Shown here: positions 33,768 to 42,547 of the stretch, in pieces
Layout of the letters: each line of letters begins with the position of its first letter
Numbering within the stretch: the stretch's first letter is position 1
Source of the DNA: Candidatus Zhuqueibacterota bacterium
GTDB taxonomy: Bacteria > Zhuqueibacterota > Zhuqueibacteria > Zhuqueibacterales > Zhuqueibacteraceae
Direction of reading: 5' to 3'
Assembly (NCBI GenBank): GCA_022616415.1
Contig: JAKEEU010000218.1
Span: 1 to 64,000, forward strand
Length of the DNA stretch: 64,000 nt
Made by a program: the position numbers and the translations under genes
The notes under the pieces: generated by a model
What the model saw: the letters and a program-made list of their open reading frames with translations, nothing else
Database searches by the model: none
Told to the model about the DNA's origin: nothing

Positions 33768-34331
33768 CTATTCAGTTCCTGATTTTTTCATTTCAATGTA
33801 AAACCATCCACCAAAGAAAACGCGCAACGTCGGGCGAAAGATTCCCATTTTCCACCAATAAAAAGGGCCTTTATTAAAGCGCTCAATGCGGTCGATGCGC
33901 AGGCTGGCGCTCTTGGCCAGAACGTTTATGCGACCACGATCGATTTCGTGAAAATGGGCATCCGGCCACATGAAAGTGGAAGGAAAGCCGCCTTTCGGCG
34001 TGGTTAGATAGATCGTACCGTCGTCTCTCAGAACACGACGGCACTCGCGCAGATTCCACAGCGGATTCATCAAGTGCTCGAGTACTTCAAACGAAAATAC
34101 AGCGTCAAAGCTTTTATCCGGATATGGCAAGGTATCCCGGTCAAAATCAAGACCATCTGTCGTGTTGGTTATGTCGAGATTCGCGTATGTCTTACGCAAG
34201 ATCGGGGTAAATGGATTAACAACTCCCAAATCAAGGGCTTTGCCAGTTAGATGAGGGGGCAATCGTTTTAGCGTAATTTCGTAACGATCATAATCGGCCT
34301 TAATCTCACCATAATCTTTGAAAGGGTTCAT
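33768..34331 (-). CDS. Class I SAM-dependent methyltransferase
   Basis: 187 residues. GKALDLGVVNPFTPIL is the AdoMet motif, FDAVFSFEVLEHLMNPLWNLRECRRVLRDDGTIYLTTP gives the following motifs, and a hydrophobic C-terminus (PTLRVFFGGWFYIEM) suggests membrane contact. It is in line with, and 11 bases upstream of, the nucleotidyltransferase gene. The substrate is probably a lipid or sugar intermediate. Confidence 0.85.
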   Translation of the reverse strand: MNPFKDYGEIKADYDRYEITLKRLPPHLTGKALDLGVVNPFTPILRKTYANLDITNTTDGLDFDRDTLPYPDKSFDAVFSFEVLEHLMNPLWNLRECRRVLRDDGTIYLTTPKGGFPSTFMWPDAHFHEIDRGRINVLAKSASLRIDRIERFNKGPFYWWKMGIFRPTLRVFFGGWFYIEMKKSGTE

Positions 34332-34358
34332 AGCGCAATATGGAATAGTGAAAAACGT

Positions 34359-34703
34359 TCAGTTCTTCGATAAATTGATAAAATAACACTTTGCGTCGAA
34401 AAAATCAAGCTTTTTGGCTTCCCTGACTGTCCCCCGAAATTTTCGGGCGGCTTCGGGGCAAGTGGCTGAACAAGGTGCAATTATCGTCATCCCAAATCGT
34501 GAAAATTTTCCGGAGAATTTCGCATCTTGCGGAGATGTGGCTTTGTGGTCGTCGATCTTTCTGACGCCGTTGATCAGGTAGCGCCGCTGTGCGCGCCCGA
34601 AGATATTGCGGTCCATGATCGCGGCGGTGATCGCATCGAGTTGCTCAATGCCCATTTGCAGGCCGGCCGCCAATTCATTGTGCGACAGGTCGGAAATCGC
34701 CAT
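34359..34703 (-). CDS. Uncertain small ORF
   Basis: 114 codons. The first half (LSHNELAAGLQMGIEQLDAITAAIMDRNIFGRAQRRYLINGVRKIDD) looks like protein sequence; the second half crosses a palindrome CCCGAAATTTTCGGG at about 34435-34449 and has little protein character. No family is recognised. It could be the start of a broken gene. Confidence 0.3.
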   Translation of the reverse strand: MAISDLSHNELAAGLQMGIEQLDAITAAIMDRNIFGRAQRRYLINGVRKIDDHKATSPQDAKFSGKFSRFGMTIIAPCSATCPEAARKFRGTVREAKKLDFFDAKCYFINLSKN

Positions 34704-34719
34704 CAGCGCTTACAACTTC

Positions 34720-35934
34720 TCAACCACGCGCCTTGGAAGCCATTTTCTGCTGAAAATTGGGCGAGTCTTCATCTTCCAAATCGCTTACCGCCGGGGAAAG
34801 CGCTTCATCCGGCGGCTCGCGGCGGAGAGCCAGCTTGGCGCCGAGCAGCGATTGGATCGTCTGCAAAACTTGCCGGACGCCGACATTTTCGCAGCGCTGC
34901 TTCTCGCCGCGCAAAGCGATGAACTTTTTGCCAATCGGCTTCCACTCGTTCGGATCGGTCGGGCCGAAAATGGCAACGAGCGGCGTGCCCACGGCGGCGG
35001 CGAGATGCATGACGCCGGTATCGTTGCAGACAAAAACATCGGTGTATGAGAGAAGGGCGGCAAGTTGGCGCAGCGACAGGCCATGAACCACGATCGGTTC
35101 AAACGGCAACCGCCGGCGCAAATCCAAGCCAAGGTTTTTTTCTTTCGGTCCCCAAGTTACAATCAAACGCACGGCGAATTGGCGGTGCAACGCGGTCGCC
35201 AGCTCCGCGAATTTTTCAACCGGCCAGCGGTTTTGCAGCTTGCCGGCGCCGGGGTGGATCGCCACAATCACCTCGTTGTCGCCAATGCCGTGTTGGCGCA
35301 AAAAGTTTCGCGCCAGCAGCTTGTCTTGTGCGGTGAGCGTCATCACCTCGCTGCGATCGTCGGTGTCGATGCCCAAATGCCGCACGATGTCGAGATTGCG
35401 CTCGGTTTGGTGTTTCGGCTGGTTGAAATAGCGCGCCACGAGGTTGTAAAAAAAATTGCGCCGGCAGCCGGAAAAGATGCGATGCTCGCTGCCGAGAATG
35501 TGGCGCGCGCCGGAGAAATGCGCCAACACATCGCTCGTCAAAGAGTGTGAGACCGTATTGAGCACGATGGTCAAATCCCACCCGCGGCGCAGCGCGGCCA
35601 CCAGCCGCCAGAGTTTTACGGGCGTCCACAAATAACCTTTTTCCGGAAAAACGATGACGCCGTTGATATACTGATTGCTGTAGACGACTTCGGCGGTATA
35701 GCTGCGCGCCAAAACCGCAATGTGCGCCTGTGGAAAGAATTGCCGCAATGCGCGCAGCACCGGCGTCGAGAGTAAAAAATCGCCGAGCTGATCGTGCTGG
35801 CGGATCACCAGAATGCGGCGAATGCCATAAAGATTCAAGAGGTTTGGAGAAACGGCGCCGCGATCCAGCCATTTCTCAAAAATGCCCAGCCCGCTTCTTT
35901 TAAACGCCTGCTCGATGCGATTCCACAATTTCAA
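34720..35934 (-). CDS. Glycosyltransferase family 9 (heptosyltransferase-like)
   Basis: 404 residues. ILVIRQHDQLGDFLLSTPVLRALRQFFPQAHIAVL at the start is the GT9 N-terminal Rossmann pattern and LLSYTDVFVCNDTGVMHLAAAVGTPLVAIFGPTDPNEW is the C-terminal ADP-heptose site with the usual D-G-H-A residues. Family members add heptose to LPS inner core. The C-terminal 50 residues are a non-conserved tail. Four-base overlap with the next (upstream) GT4 gene. Confidence 0.9.
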   Translation of the reverse strand: MKLWNRIEQAFKRSGLGIFEKWLDRGAVSPNLLNLYGIRRILVIRQHDQLGDFLLSTPVLRALRQFFPQAHIAVLARSYTAEVVYSNQYINGVIVFPEKGYLWTPVKLWRLVAALRRGWDLTIVLNTVSHSLTSDVLAHFSGARHILGSEHRIFSGCRRNFFYNLVARYFNQPKHQTERNLDIVRHLGIDTDDRSEVMTLTAQDKLLARNFLRQHGIGDNEVIVAIHPGAGKLQNRWPVEKFAELATALHRQFAVRLIVTWGPKEKNLGLDLRRRLPFEPIVVHGLSLRQLAALLSYTDVFVCNDTGVMHLAAAVGTPLVAIFGPTDPNEWKPIGKKFIALRGEKQRCENVGVRQVLQTIQSLLGAKLALRREPPDEALSPAVSDLEDEDSPNFQQKMASKARG

Positions 35935-37022
35935 AATTTTTCTCCTTGAAAAAGATTTTCCAGTTGATCGATCATGCGCTCGATAGTAAAAAGCTCAATG
36001 ACGCGCTCACGGCCAGCGCGGCCAAATTGCCCGCGCAACTCCGGGTTTTGCAACAACGCGATGGCGCGGTTGGCCACCATCTCGGCGTCGCCGGGCGGCA
36101 CGAGATAGCCGGTTTGCCCATCGACGATGATCTCCGGCATGCTGCTGGTGTTGGTGCTGATCGCCGGCTTGCCCGCGGCCATGGCTTCGATGAGCACGAT
36201 GCCAAATCCTTCCCAAAGTGAGGGCAACAATAAAATGTCAATGGCCTGCATGACATCAATAACATCGTCAATAAAACCGGGAAGCAAAATCGCGTCGCCC
36301 CAATTTTTACGGCGCACCTCGCTCTCGATCATTCCTTGCAAAGGGCCGCGCCCGACCAAAGCCAGCCGCACTTGTGGTATCTGGCGATAGATGCGATCAA
36401 ACGCCTCCAGCAAAACCTCAATGCCTTTGCGCTTATCGAGCTGGCCGACAAAACCGAGCAGCGGCGCCTCTTGCGGAATGCTCCATTCTGTGCGCAAACA
36501 ACCTCCGCTTGGCTGCAAGAATGGCTGCATATCGATGCCGTTGTAAATGACTTCGATACGCTTGGGATCGAGCCACGGCGCTTTGAGCAACAACGCTTGT
36601 TTCGTCGCTTCAGAGTTGGCAATGACTCGCGTCGCCAGCACATTATACGCCAAACGATAACGCCAGCGATTCTTGAGCGGATAGTCGATGCCGCGCCGTG
36701 GAATAACTGCTTGCACACCGGCGATTTTCGCTGCGATACCGCCGAGACGCAGTTCTTTATCCATGTTGGTGAGCACGACTTCGATCCGCTCCTGTTTCAT
36801 AAACCACGCCAATCGGGCAATCGTGATGGGATCGAAATCGCCGCGAAACGCAAGCAATTTGACCGGCACGCCTTGCGCCACGGCCCGCTTTGCCAATTCC
36901 GTTCCAGGCCGGCAACACAACCAGACTTGATGTCCGCGCTCTTGCAACGCCCGCAATGTGCGCAGCATCCAAACTTCACCACCGCCGAACATCTGAATGC
37001 TGTTGATGAAAAGGATGCGCAT
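35931..37022 (-). CDS. Glycosyltransferase family 4
   Basis: 363 residues from ATG at 37022; the frame continues upstream through a CAGCAACCAGCAA repeat that would add a Gln/Asn-rich leader and is not believed. MRILFINSIQMFGGGEVWMLRTLRAL at the start, GFVGQLDKRKGIEVLLEAF, and PSLWEGFGIVLIEAMAAGKPAIST (EX7E) identify GT4. A retaining transferase using an NDP-sugar, acting on a lipid-linked glycan in the cytosol. Confidence 0.92.
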   Translation of the reverse strand: MRILFINSIQMFGGGEVWMLRTLRALQERGHQVWLCCRPGTELAKRAVAQGVPVKLLAFRGDFDPITIARLAWFMKQERIEVVLTNMDKELRLGGIAAKIAGVQAVIPRRGIDYPLKNRWRYRLAYNVLATRVIANSEATKQALLLKAPWLDPKRIEVIYNGIDMQPFLQPSGGCLRTEWSIPQEAPLLGFVGQLDKRKGIEVLLEAFDRIYRQIPQVRLALVGRGPLQGMIESEVRRKNWGDAILLPGFIDDVIDVMQAIDILLLPSLWEGFGIVLIEAMAAGKPAISTNTSSMPEIIVDGQTGYLVPPGDAEMVANRAIALLQNPELRGQFGRAGRERVIELFTIERMIDQLENLFQGEKF

Positions 37023-37023
37023 G

Positions 37024-37140
37024 GCTGGTTGCTTGTTGCTGGTTGCTTGTTGCTGGTTGCTCGTCACTGGTTGCTGGTTGCTCGTTACTCGTTGCTGGTA
37101 CCCTTCACTAATTGTATTTTACGTTTTACGCTTTACGAAT
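37024..37140. repeat. Phrase repeats: GGTTGCTGGTTGCTTGTT (family B) followed by family A
   Basis: Eight or so degenerate units of TTGCTGGTTGCT type (37024-37099), then TTTTACGTTTTACGCTTTACG (37115-37140). They fill the gap between two glycosyltransferase genes. Read on the minus strand family B gives ATSNQQQATSNKQ. A second B array is at 44505-44606. Confidence 0.85.
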
Positions 37141-38225
37141 CACTTTTTACCATCCAACAACTCATGAATTCGCCGAACAACCTGCCGAGCGTCGTGCATT
37201 TTTTCAACCCACACCCGGCCAGGTTGTCGAAACTTTTGCCGTTCTTCCGGACGCCGGCACAGCCAAATCAAACGCTCGCGCAGATTGTCCGCATTGATTT
37301 CGACGAAAGGGTGATCGGGATATTTTTCCGTAAAACCCGAGACCAGCGCGGTACAAGTGCAAATGCCCATTGCCAGCGCTTCGATGGCATTGATGCCGTA
37401 ACCAAGATCGCCGATCTGATCGATAAATATATCACAGCGCGCTTTTCTGCGCAAAGCTTCGTGGTGCTGCAACCCTTCGATGAGTTCCAAATCAATTGGG
37501 AATTCACTCATCAAACCGCGTACCGCCGCAATGATGGTGTCGCTGCCTTTGGCGGCGCGATTGGTCGGCGCGTGGCCGATTACGATCCGGTTGCTCGTCT
37601 TTGATGGCGCCGGCGTGAAGCGGCAAATATCAAGCGGAAAAAAAACGTGCTGCAAACGCGGATGCAAGGCGAGATGATCAAGTTCAAGTGTCGCGCGCAA
37701 ATCGGCAACTTCATCGATGGCGGGGATGACACCGCGCGTGCGGAGATCAGAGCCGGTATAAAGGCAGATGATTTTCTTGCCGCGTTTTTTTAATTCCAGA
37801 ATCGTGCGCCCATCGCGAAAAAATTCCAAGCCGCCTTCGAGTTGATAGAGGTCGAAATTCCAAAAATCCACTTGCGCCATTGCTTGCGCAATTTTTTTTT
37901 GCCATATAGTTTCTCGAAACGCCACCAGCCATTTTTCGGGCGCCGAATGGGGCGTCCAAGTCGGCGGTATTTTTGCGGGGGCGCGCCGGACATTGGTGAC
38001 CTGCAGCCGCGCCGGATTGGAAAAAATTTTTTTTGCCCAGCGCGTGCCGGCGAAATCCAGAAACGGCAGATCAAGACAAACATCTTCTTCGTAACCGCGC
38101 GGATCGCGGCCAAGCGTGATCAATCGGCTCTCAAAACCCAATTCTCTTTCGGCACGAACGAGAGTAATCGGCACACCGGAGGTGTTGAAGGGAGCGAGAT
38201 GGAGGATACGGCGAATGGAAGACAT
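37140..38225 (-). CDS. Glycosyltransferase-like protein
   Basis: 361 residues. N-terminal IRRILHLAPFNTSGVPITLVRAERELGFESRLITLGRDP and C-terminal IVIGHAPTNRAAKGSDTIIAAVRGL, DIFIDQIGDLGYGINAIEALAMGICTCTALV form a GT-B type layout; the last stretch replaces the classic EX7E with GYGINAIEALAMG. Donor and acceptor are unknown. It is the first gene of the minus-strand glycosyltransferase run. Confidence 0.8.
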   Translation of the reverse strand: MSSIRRILHLAPFNTSGVPITLVRAERELGFESRLITLGRDPRGYEEDVCLDLPFLDFAGTRWAKKIFSNPARLQVTNVRRAPAKIPPTWTPHSAPEKWLVAFRETIWQKKIAQAMAQVDFWNFDLYQLEGGLEFFRDGRTILELKKRGKKIICLYTGSDLRTRGVIPAIDEVADLRATLELDHLALHPRLQHVFFPLDICRFTPAPSKTSNRIVIGHAPTNRAAKGSDTIIAAVRGLMSEFPIDLELIEGLQHHEALRRKARCDIFIDQIGDLGYGINAIEALAMGICTCTALVSGFTEKYPDHPFVEINADNLRERLIWLCRRPEERQKFRQPGRVWVEKMHDARQVVRRIHELLDGKK

Positions 38226-38273
38226 ATCAGGATTGGGTACAACAGCAGCGTATTCTTTTTACATGAACATCGA

Positions 38274-38759
38274 TTATTCGCCAGCAAGCCGCAGGGTGTG
38301 AGCATATACTTTCTTGCTAATCCAGAATCCTGCTTTTGCAATCAAATCATCAAGCACTGGTTTGACAGAGGGAATGATCCCTCTATTTTTGGCAGTAAGT
38401 AGCACACCTAAAAGCCCTGTAAACTTTAGGCCAAAACGTGATGCAACGGCTCGTCCTCGACTTTCATCGAGCAGGAGCAAATCTGCTTTTAACTGAATGG
38501 CAAGGGCAATAGCTTCCGATTCACCTTCGTCGAGTTCCATCCGTAGTGAAGCGACAAGCATTAAATCTACAACCTGATGAGGCTCAATCCACTGCAGTGT
38601 TGGCAACTCAGCAGCCCCTGCTTGTCCGACGCCTTTGAAGACAACTTCGTGGTAGACAGCTTTAGGAATCGCAATTCGACCATAGAGACTTTGCAGAAGG
38701 CCTAACAGGCCAACAGAGGCCAAGTTGATTATCGGTGAGGTATTACTGACTACAATCAT
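38274..38759 (-). CDS. DUF3368 PIN-like toxin
   Basis: 161 residues. VSNTSPIINLASVGLLGLLQSLYGRIAIPKAVYHEV at the start and LDEGESEAIALAIQLKADLLLLDESRGRAVASRFGLKFTGLLGVL are diagnostic of DUF3368, a PIN-like nuclease fold. It partners the UPF0175 gene, which overlaps it by four bases. A probable ribonuclease toxin. Confidence 0.9.
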   Translation of the reverse strand: MIVVSNTSPIINLASVGLLGLLQSLYGRIAIPKAVYHEVVFKGVGQAGAAELPTLQWIEPHQVVDLMLVASLRMELDEGESEAIALAIQLKADLLLLDESRGRAVASRFGLKFTGLLGVLLTAKNRGIIPSVKPVLDDLIAKAGFWISKKVYAHTLRLAGE

Positions 38760-39001
38760 AACTGGCCCATCTCGCGCAAAGTCTTTACGTCGGCTTCCAA
38801 ATCTTCTATATCATAATGAATTGGTATCTGCCGGCTGGCCAATAAATGCTGAAACTGTAATTGCGTCATTCCGGCCAATTGACTTGCCTGCCCAAGCGTT
38901 AGCTTCTCCTTTTGGAAAAGCAAAATCGCGAGTTCCTGCATAATTTCTCCCGCCGACATACGTGTTGTTTGCAGGATTTCATCTGAGATCACTACACTCA
39001 T
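38756..39001 (-). CDS. UPF0175 antitoxin
   Basis: 81 residues from ATG at 39001. SVVISDEILQTTRMSAGEIMQELAILLFQKEKLTLGQASQLAGMTQLQFQHLLASRQIPI is the UPF0175 helix-turn-helix pattern, and IHYDIEDLEADVKTL is the toxin-binding tail. Always adjacent to DUF3368 genes in such modules. Confidence 0.9.
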   Translation of the reverse strand: MSVVISDEILQTTRMSAGEIMQELAILLFQKEKLTLGQASQLAGMTQLQFQHLLASRQIPIHYDIEDLEADVKTLREMGQL

Positions 39002-39166
39002 TTTATTTTCTCCCAACAAATTTTTCAGCTCATTTTGCAGATCGCTACATAACCAAACAACTTCAAATTACAACTCCTTCTCTTCAATTGCAAGCAAAAA
39101 ACTCAAAACTCCGGCCACATTGCGCCTCAAAATCCGTAGCGCACAAAACACTCCTGCAGCAATCAC

Positions 39167-40339
39167 TCATCGCTGCGCAGAACGACGAAATGCGTCGAGA
39201 CCCGAAGCAAAATACATGTCGAGAAATGTCGATAAAAAAATATTTTCAATATTGGCGTTCAGCAGCACCGCAATGCCGAGATTCTGCTCCGGCATAAAGG
39301 CAATTTGCGAAACGTACCCGCGCAGGCCGCCGCTGTGGAATACCAGTTTGGTTCCGGCATAATCGAACACCCGCCACCCCATGGCATAATAAGCCCGGCG
39401 CGCGTTGCCGTTCCAATGATATCGCCTAAGCTCGCGCCGCGTTTTGATCACCGGTTTACTCACTTCCGCAATAACCGCCGGCGGCAGAATGTTCGGCTTC
39501 GAGCCCAACAAGGCGCGCAACCATTGCGCCATATCGGCAATGCTCGCGTTAATGCCAGCGGCCGGCGCCACGGAATAATATGTTTCTTTGATTGCCGCCG
39601 GCAGCCATTTTTTGCGGCGCCAGATGTGCGGCGAAGCGTGATTCGCATTGGAAACCAAAGTCGTGTAGTCCAACGAAGCATCCTTCATCCCCAAAGGCGA
39701 AAACAGACGCAGCTTTACGAGTTGCGCGTAATCACGGCCGGTGGCCGATTGAATAATTTTGCCGATCAGGCTGTAAACTACGTTCTGATAATTATAACAT
39801 TCTCCGGCTCGGCAAATCGTGGGGACCTCCCGGAGCTGGCCGACGATGGCGTCAAACGGCACATTGGCGTCCAACAGGTTATCATAAGCATGCGCCGGCA
39901 AACCGGCGGTATGGCTCAAAATATGGCGGATCGTCAGGTTTTTCGTATTGACCGCATCTTTCAGGGAAAAATTCGGCAAATACTTGACGACCTTATCATC
40001 CCACTGCAGCAAGCTGTCCTGCACCAAAAGCCCGGTGAGCACGGCGGCAAAGCCTTTGGAGAGCGAGGCAATGCGAAAAACCGTATGAGGATTGACCTTT
40101 TCAACGCGCCCGCTTTCTCTGACACCGAAACCTTTCATATAGACAATCGAATCGCCGCTGACGATGGCGATGGCTGCGCCTGGCGCCTCCAATTCAGCCA
40201 GTTTCGTCTCGACAAACTGGTCATAATTTTTTATAACATTATGAAGATGATAAAAATATGGATTGAAATTTTTTGTGCTAAGCGTGGTTACGCCACAAAA
40301 CAAAAAAATACATGCTCCCACTATTACTTTTTTAAGCAT
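39167..40339 (-). CDS. Serine hydrolase, beta-lactamase class C / penicillin-binding family
   Basis: 390 residues with a signal peptide at the start (KVIVGACIFLFCGVTTLS). SxxK is SLSKG in FRIASLSKGFAAVL, the second motif is YQN in CYNYQNVVYSLIG, and the third is HSGG in LVFHSGGLRGYVS. Family members are esterases, D-aminopeptidases or peptidoglycan enzymes rather than always beta-lactamases. Exported to the periplasm. Upstream gap 39002-39166 has no gene. Confidence 0.9.
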   Translation of the reverse strand: MLKKVIVGACIFLFCGVTTLSTKNFNPYFYHLHNVIKNYDQFVETKLAELEAPGAAIAIVSGDSIVYMKGFGVRESGRVEKVNPHTVFRIASLSKGFAAVLTGLLVQDSLLQWDDKVVKYLPNFSLKDAVNTKNLTIRHILSHTAGLPAHAYDNLLDANVPFDAIVGQLREVPTICRAGECYNYQNVVYSLIGKIIQSATGRDYAQLVKLRLFSPLGMKDASLDYTTLVSNANHASPHIWRRKKWLPAAIKETYYSVAPAAGINASIADMAQWLRALLGSKPNILPPAVIAEVSKPVIKTRRELRRYHWNGNARRAYYAMGWRVFDYAGTKLVFHSGGLRGYVSQIAFMPEQNLGIAVLLNANIENIFLSTFLDMYFASGLDAFRRSAQR

Positions 40340-40363
40340 AACAAAAGCTTCCCTGTTGTTAAA

Positions 40364-41350
40364 TCAGAACTCCAGCCCCATCGTGTCGCGAAAAATTCCC
40401 TGCGCGCCGAAGCTTTCCTTGAAGCGGCCCAGCCCCCAATTGGGCTGCATGTTGACGGTGAAAATGCCGAAATCGAGAAAGCGCAAGCCCTGCGCGATGC
40501 ACCAGCGGAACACTTCGTAAAAGAGCAAATTGACGCCGCGATAGCGCTGGAACGCTTCGCGATGGCTAATGTAAAATGCCAGCGCGACGCGCGGGTTGCA
40601 AACGAAAATGATGATGCCCGCAATCATCTCGTTTTCAGCGTGCGCCGCGAAGAGCCGAATGCGCTCCGGAAACATTTGTCGGAGCTTGAGCAGCTCGTTG
40701 AGAGAATGCGCCGGCTGCACGTTGTGGCGCAATTTCAAATTTTTTTTCAGGATTTCGTAAAAGGTTGGGAAATCCTCGCTCTCCCCTATTTGCACGCCGA
40801 GCTTTTGCGCCCGCCGCACGGCCCGGCGCGATTCCGGCGAAAACAACTCGAGCACGCGCTCGGCGGGCAAATCAAGCGGAACGACGCTGGAAACTTCGCG
40901 CTTGCGATAACGAAAACCACGCTGGTAGAGAATGAAATCAATATAATTGCTCGGGCGGACGAGGTAAATTTGCGGCGGCAAAGTCACCTCGGCGCCGGCG
41001 TAGCCGCGCTCGTGGCAATACGCGAGAAAATGCGCCACGAGGCGCTCGGCGTCGCGCAGCGCGAGATTCGATTCTGTCACAAAGCCACCGAACGAAGCGC
41101 CAGGATGCGAGCGCAATATGCGCGAGCTATCTTCGGCGCGGATTGCCGCCGGCAAGACTGCCAGCAACTTGCCTTCTTTAAAAAAGAGCAGCGAGTCGTC
41201 GTGAAAGCGTTCGAAAGGGTGATAAGCTAAAAAGGCACGCGTATGAAACAGCGTGCCATTGTTCGATTGCCAAACAAAATCATCCCACCGTTGGGCATGC
41301 TCCGGCGCAAAAAGAACGGCCCGCAAAGCTGAAGTTTCATTCGCCGCCAT
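40364..41350 (-). CDS. FemAB/GNAT-like acyltransferase (DUF482-type)
   Basis: 328 residues from ATG at 41350, overlapping the argF stop as TGATG. Two acyltransferase-like lobes: GTLFHTRAFLAYHPFERFHDDSLLFFKEGKLLAVLP in the first, and FESPESRRAVRRAQKLGV-like plus VALAFYISHREAFQRYRGVNLLFYEVFRWCIAQGLRFLDFG in the second, as in FemAB-type peptidyltransferases. Substrate unknown; translational coupling to argF is probably incidental. Confidence 0.82.
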   Translation of the reverse strand: MAANETSALRAVLFAPEHAQRWDDFVWQSNNGTLFHTRAFLAYHPFERFHDDSLLFFKEGKLLAVLPAAIRAEDSSRILRSHPGASFGGFVTESNLALRDAERLVAHFLAYCHERGYAGAEVTLPPQIYLVRPSNYIDFILYQRGFRYRKREVSSVVPLDLPAERVLELFSPESRRAVRRAQKLGVQIGESEDFPTFYEILKKNLKLRHNVQPAHSLNELLKLRQMFPERIRLFAAHAENEMIAGIIIFVCNPRVALAFYISHREAFQRYRGVNLLFYEVFRWCIAQGLRFLDFGIFTVNMQPNWGLGRFKESFGAQGIFRDTMGLEF

Positions 41351-42303
41351 CAACGCTTGCCCATCAGCTTGACCATGATCGCCTTCTGAACGTGCAGGCG
41401 ATTTTCGGCCTGGTCGAATATGATTGACTGCGGACTTTCCATCACCTCGTCGGTGACTTCTTCGCCGCGATGCGCCGGCAGGCAGTGCATGAATTTAGCA
41501 TCGGGCGCGGCTTTTTGCATCAGCGCGCCGTCAATGACATAGCCTTTGAAAATTTTGCGGCGCATCTCGGCCTCCGCTTCCTGGCCCATGCTCGCCCACA
41601 CGTCGGTGTAGAGAATGTGCGCGCCCTTCGCCGCCTGTGCCGGATCACGAAGAATTTCGACGCGACCGACGTTCGATTTGTTCGCCTGCTCAACGATTTT
41701 CTTATCCGGCTCATAGCCTTCCGGACAGGCGATGCGAAAAGTGAAAGGAATTTTTATCGTCATCGTGGCCCACGAGTTCGCCACATTGTTACCGTCGCCG
41801 ATGAAAGTGACTATCAGATTATCAAACTTACCTTCCCGCCTTTCCTTAAGTTGGTTATACAAGGAAGGGCGGGACTCAAGAATCGTGAGCATATCTCCCA
41901 AAATCTGGCACGGGTGCAAAAGATCAGTAAGGCCGTTGATCACCGGCACGCTGGCGTGCTCGGCCAATGCTACAATATCCTCATGGCCGAACAGGCGCGC
42001 CATAATGCCGTCCACGTAGCGCGACAAAACGCGCGCGACATCGGGAATCGATTCGCGCTTGCCGAGGCCGATTTCCTGCGGCGAGAAATACAGCGCGTGG
42101 CCGCCAAGCTGAAACATGCCCACCTCGAACGAAACGCGCGTGCGGGTCGAGGGTTTCGTAAAAACCATGCCGAGCGTTTTGCCCTTCAAATACTCGTGCG
42201 GCTCGCCGCGTTTCTGCCTGGCTTTCAAGTCTTTGGCTGATTCAAAAAGCGCCCTCACTTCGTCGGTCGTCAAGTCGGCTATGTCGAGAAAATCTTTTTT
42301 CAT
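41350..42303 (-). CDS. argF: Ornithine carbamoyltransferase
   Basis: 317 residues. Carbamoyl-phosphate motif STRTRVSFE, second motif HPCQILGD, and ornithine-loop motif HCLPAHRGEEV are intact, and FTKPSTRT is correct for an OTCase rather than aspartate transcarbamoylase. It makes citrulline from ornithine and carbamoyl phosphate in arginine synthesis. No other arg gene is in the window. The upstream gap holds two palindromes. Confidence 0.95.
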   Translation of the reverse strand: MKKDFLDIADLTTDEVRALFESAKDLKARQKRGEPHEYLKGKTLGMVFTKPSTRTRVSFEVGMFQLGGHALYFSPQEIGLGKRESIPDVARVLSRYVDGIMARLFGHEDIVALAEHASVPVINGLTDLLHPCQILGDMLTILESRPSLYNQLKERREGKFDNLIVTFIGDGNNVANSWATMTIKIPFTFRIACPEGYEPDKKIVEQANKSNVGRVEILRDPAQAAKGAHILYTDVWASMGQEAEAEMRRKIFKGYVIDGALMQKAAPDAKFMHCLPAHRGEEVTDEVMESPQSIIFDQAENRLHVQKAIMVKLMGKR

Positions 42304-42322
42304 GCAAGGCTCCTAACGTTAA

Positions 42323-42381
42323 GAGGAGTGTGGATTTTCCAGTCCACATGCATATCGCGAACAAGAAAGTCCGCACTCCTC
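42323..42381. repeat. Inverted repeat upstream of argF (family H)
   Basis: Arms GAGGAGTGTGGATTTTC (42323-42339) and GAAAGTCCGCACTCCTC (42365-42381) match at 15 of 17 positions around a 25-base loop. Confidence 0.8.
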
Positions 42382-42439
42382 TTTTTCATAAAACTTTTGA
42401 CACTACCTTGCTGCAGTTCATGAAGCAATAAAACGGTTA

Positions 42440-42542
42440 GTAGTAGCGCCTTTAGGGGCCACGCGTTGCAATCTGGAAAGAATTTACATGGATAACAATT
42501 TTACTTTCATTGCAGAACTCGGACGCCTGAAGGCGTTACTAC
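42440..42542. repeat. Inverted repeat downstream of hslU (family F)
   Basis: Arms GTAGTAGCGCCTTTAGG (42440-42456) and CCTGAAGGCGTTACTAC (42526-42542) match inverted at 15 of 17 positions. The right arm resembles CCTGAGGGCGTAACTAC at 48554-48570, and the class is similar to the element at 8152-8242. It ends six bases before the hslU stop. Confidence 0.8.
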
Positions 42543-42547
42543 GAACG

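Noticed and set aside
37023-37067. N-terminal extension of the GT4 glycosyltransferase
   Set aside because: Encoded by the same phrase repeat; the Rossmann fold begins at the ATG at 37022.
39305-41230. 641-codon plus-strand open frame
   Set aside because: It runs antisense across two well supported genes (serine hydrolase and FemAB-like) and the gap between them.
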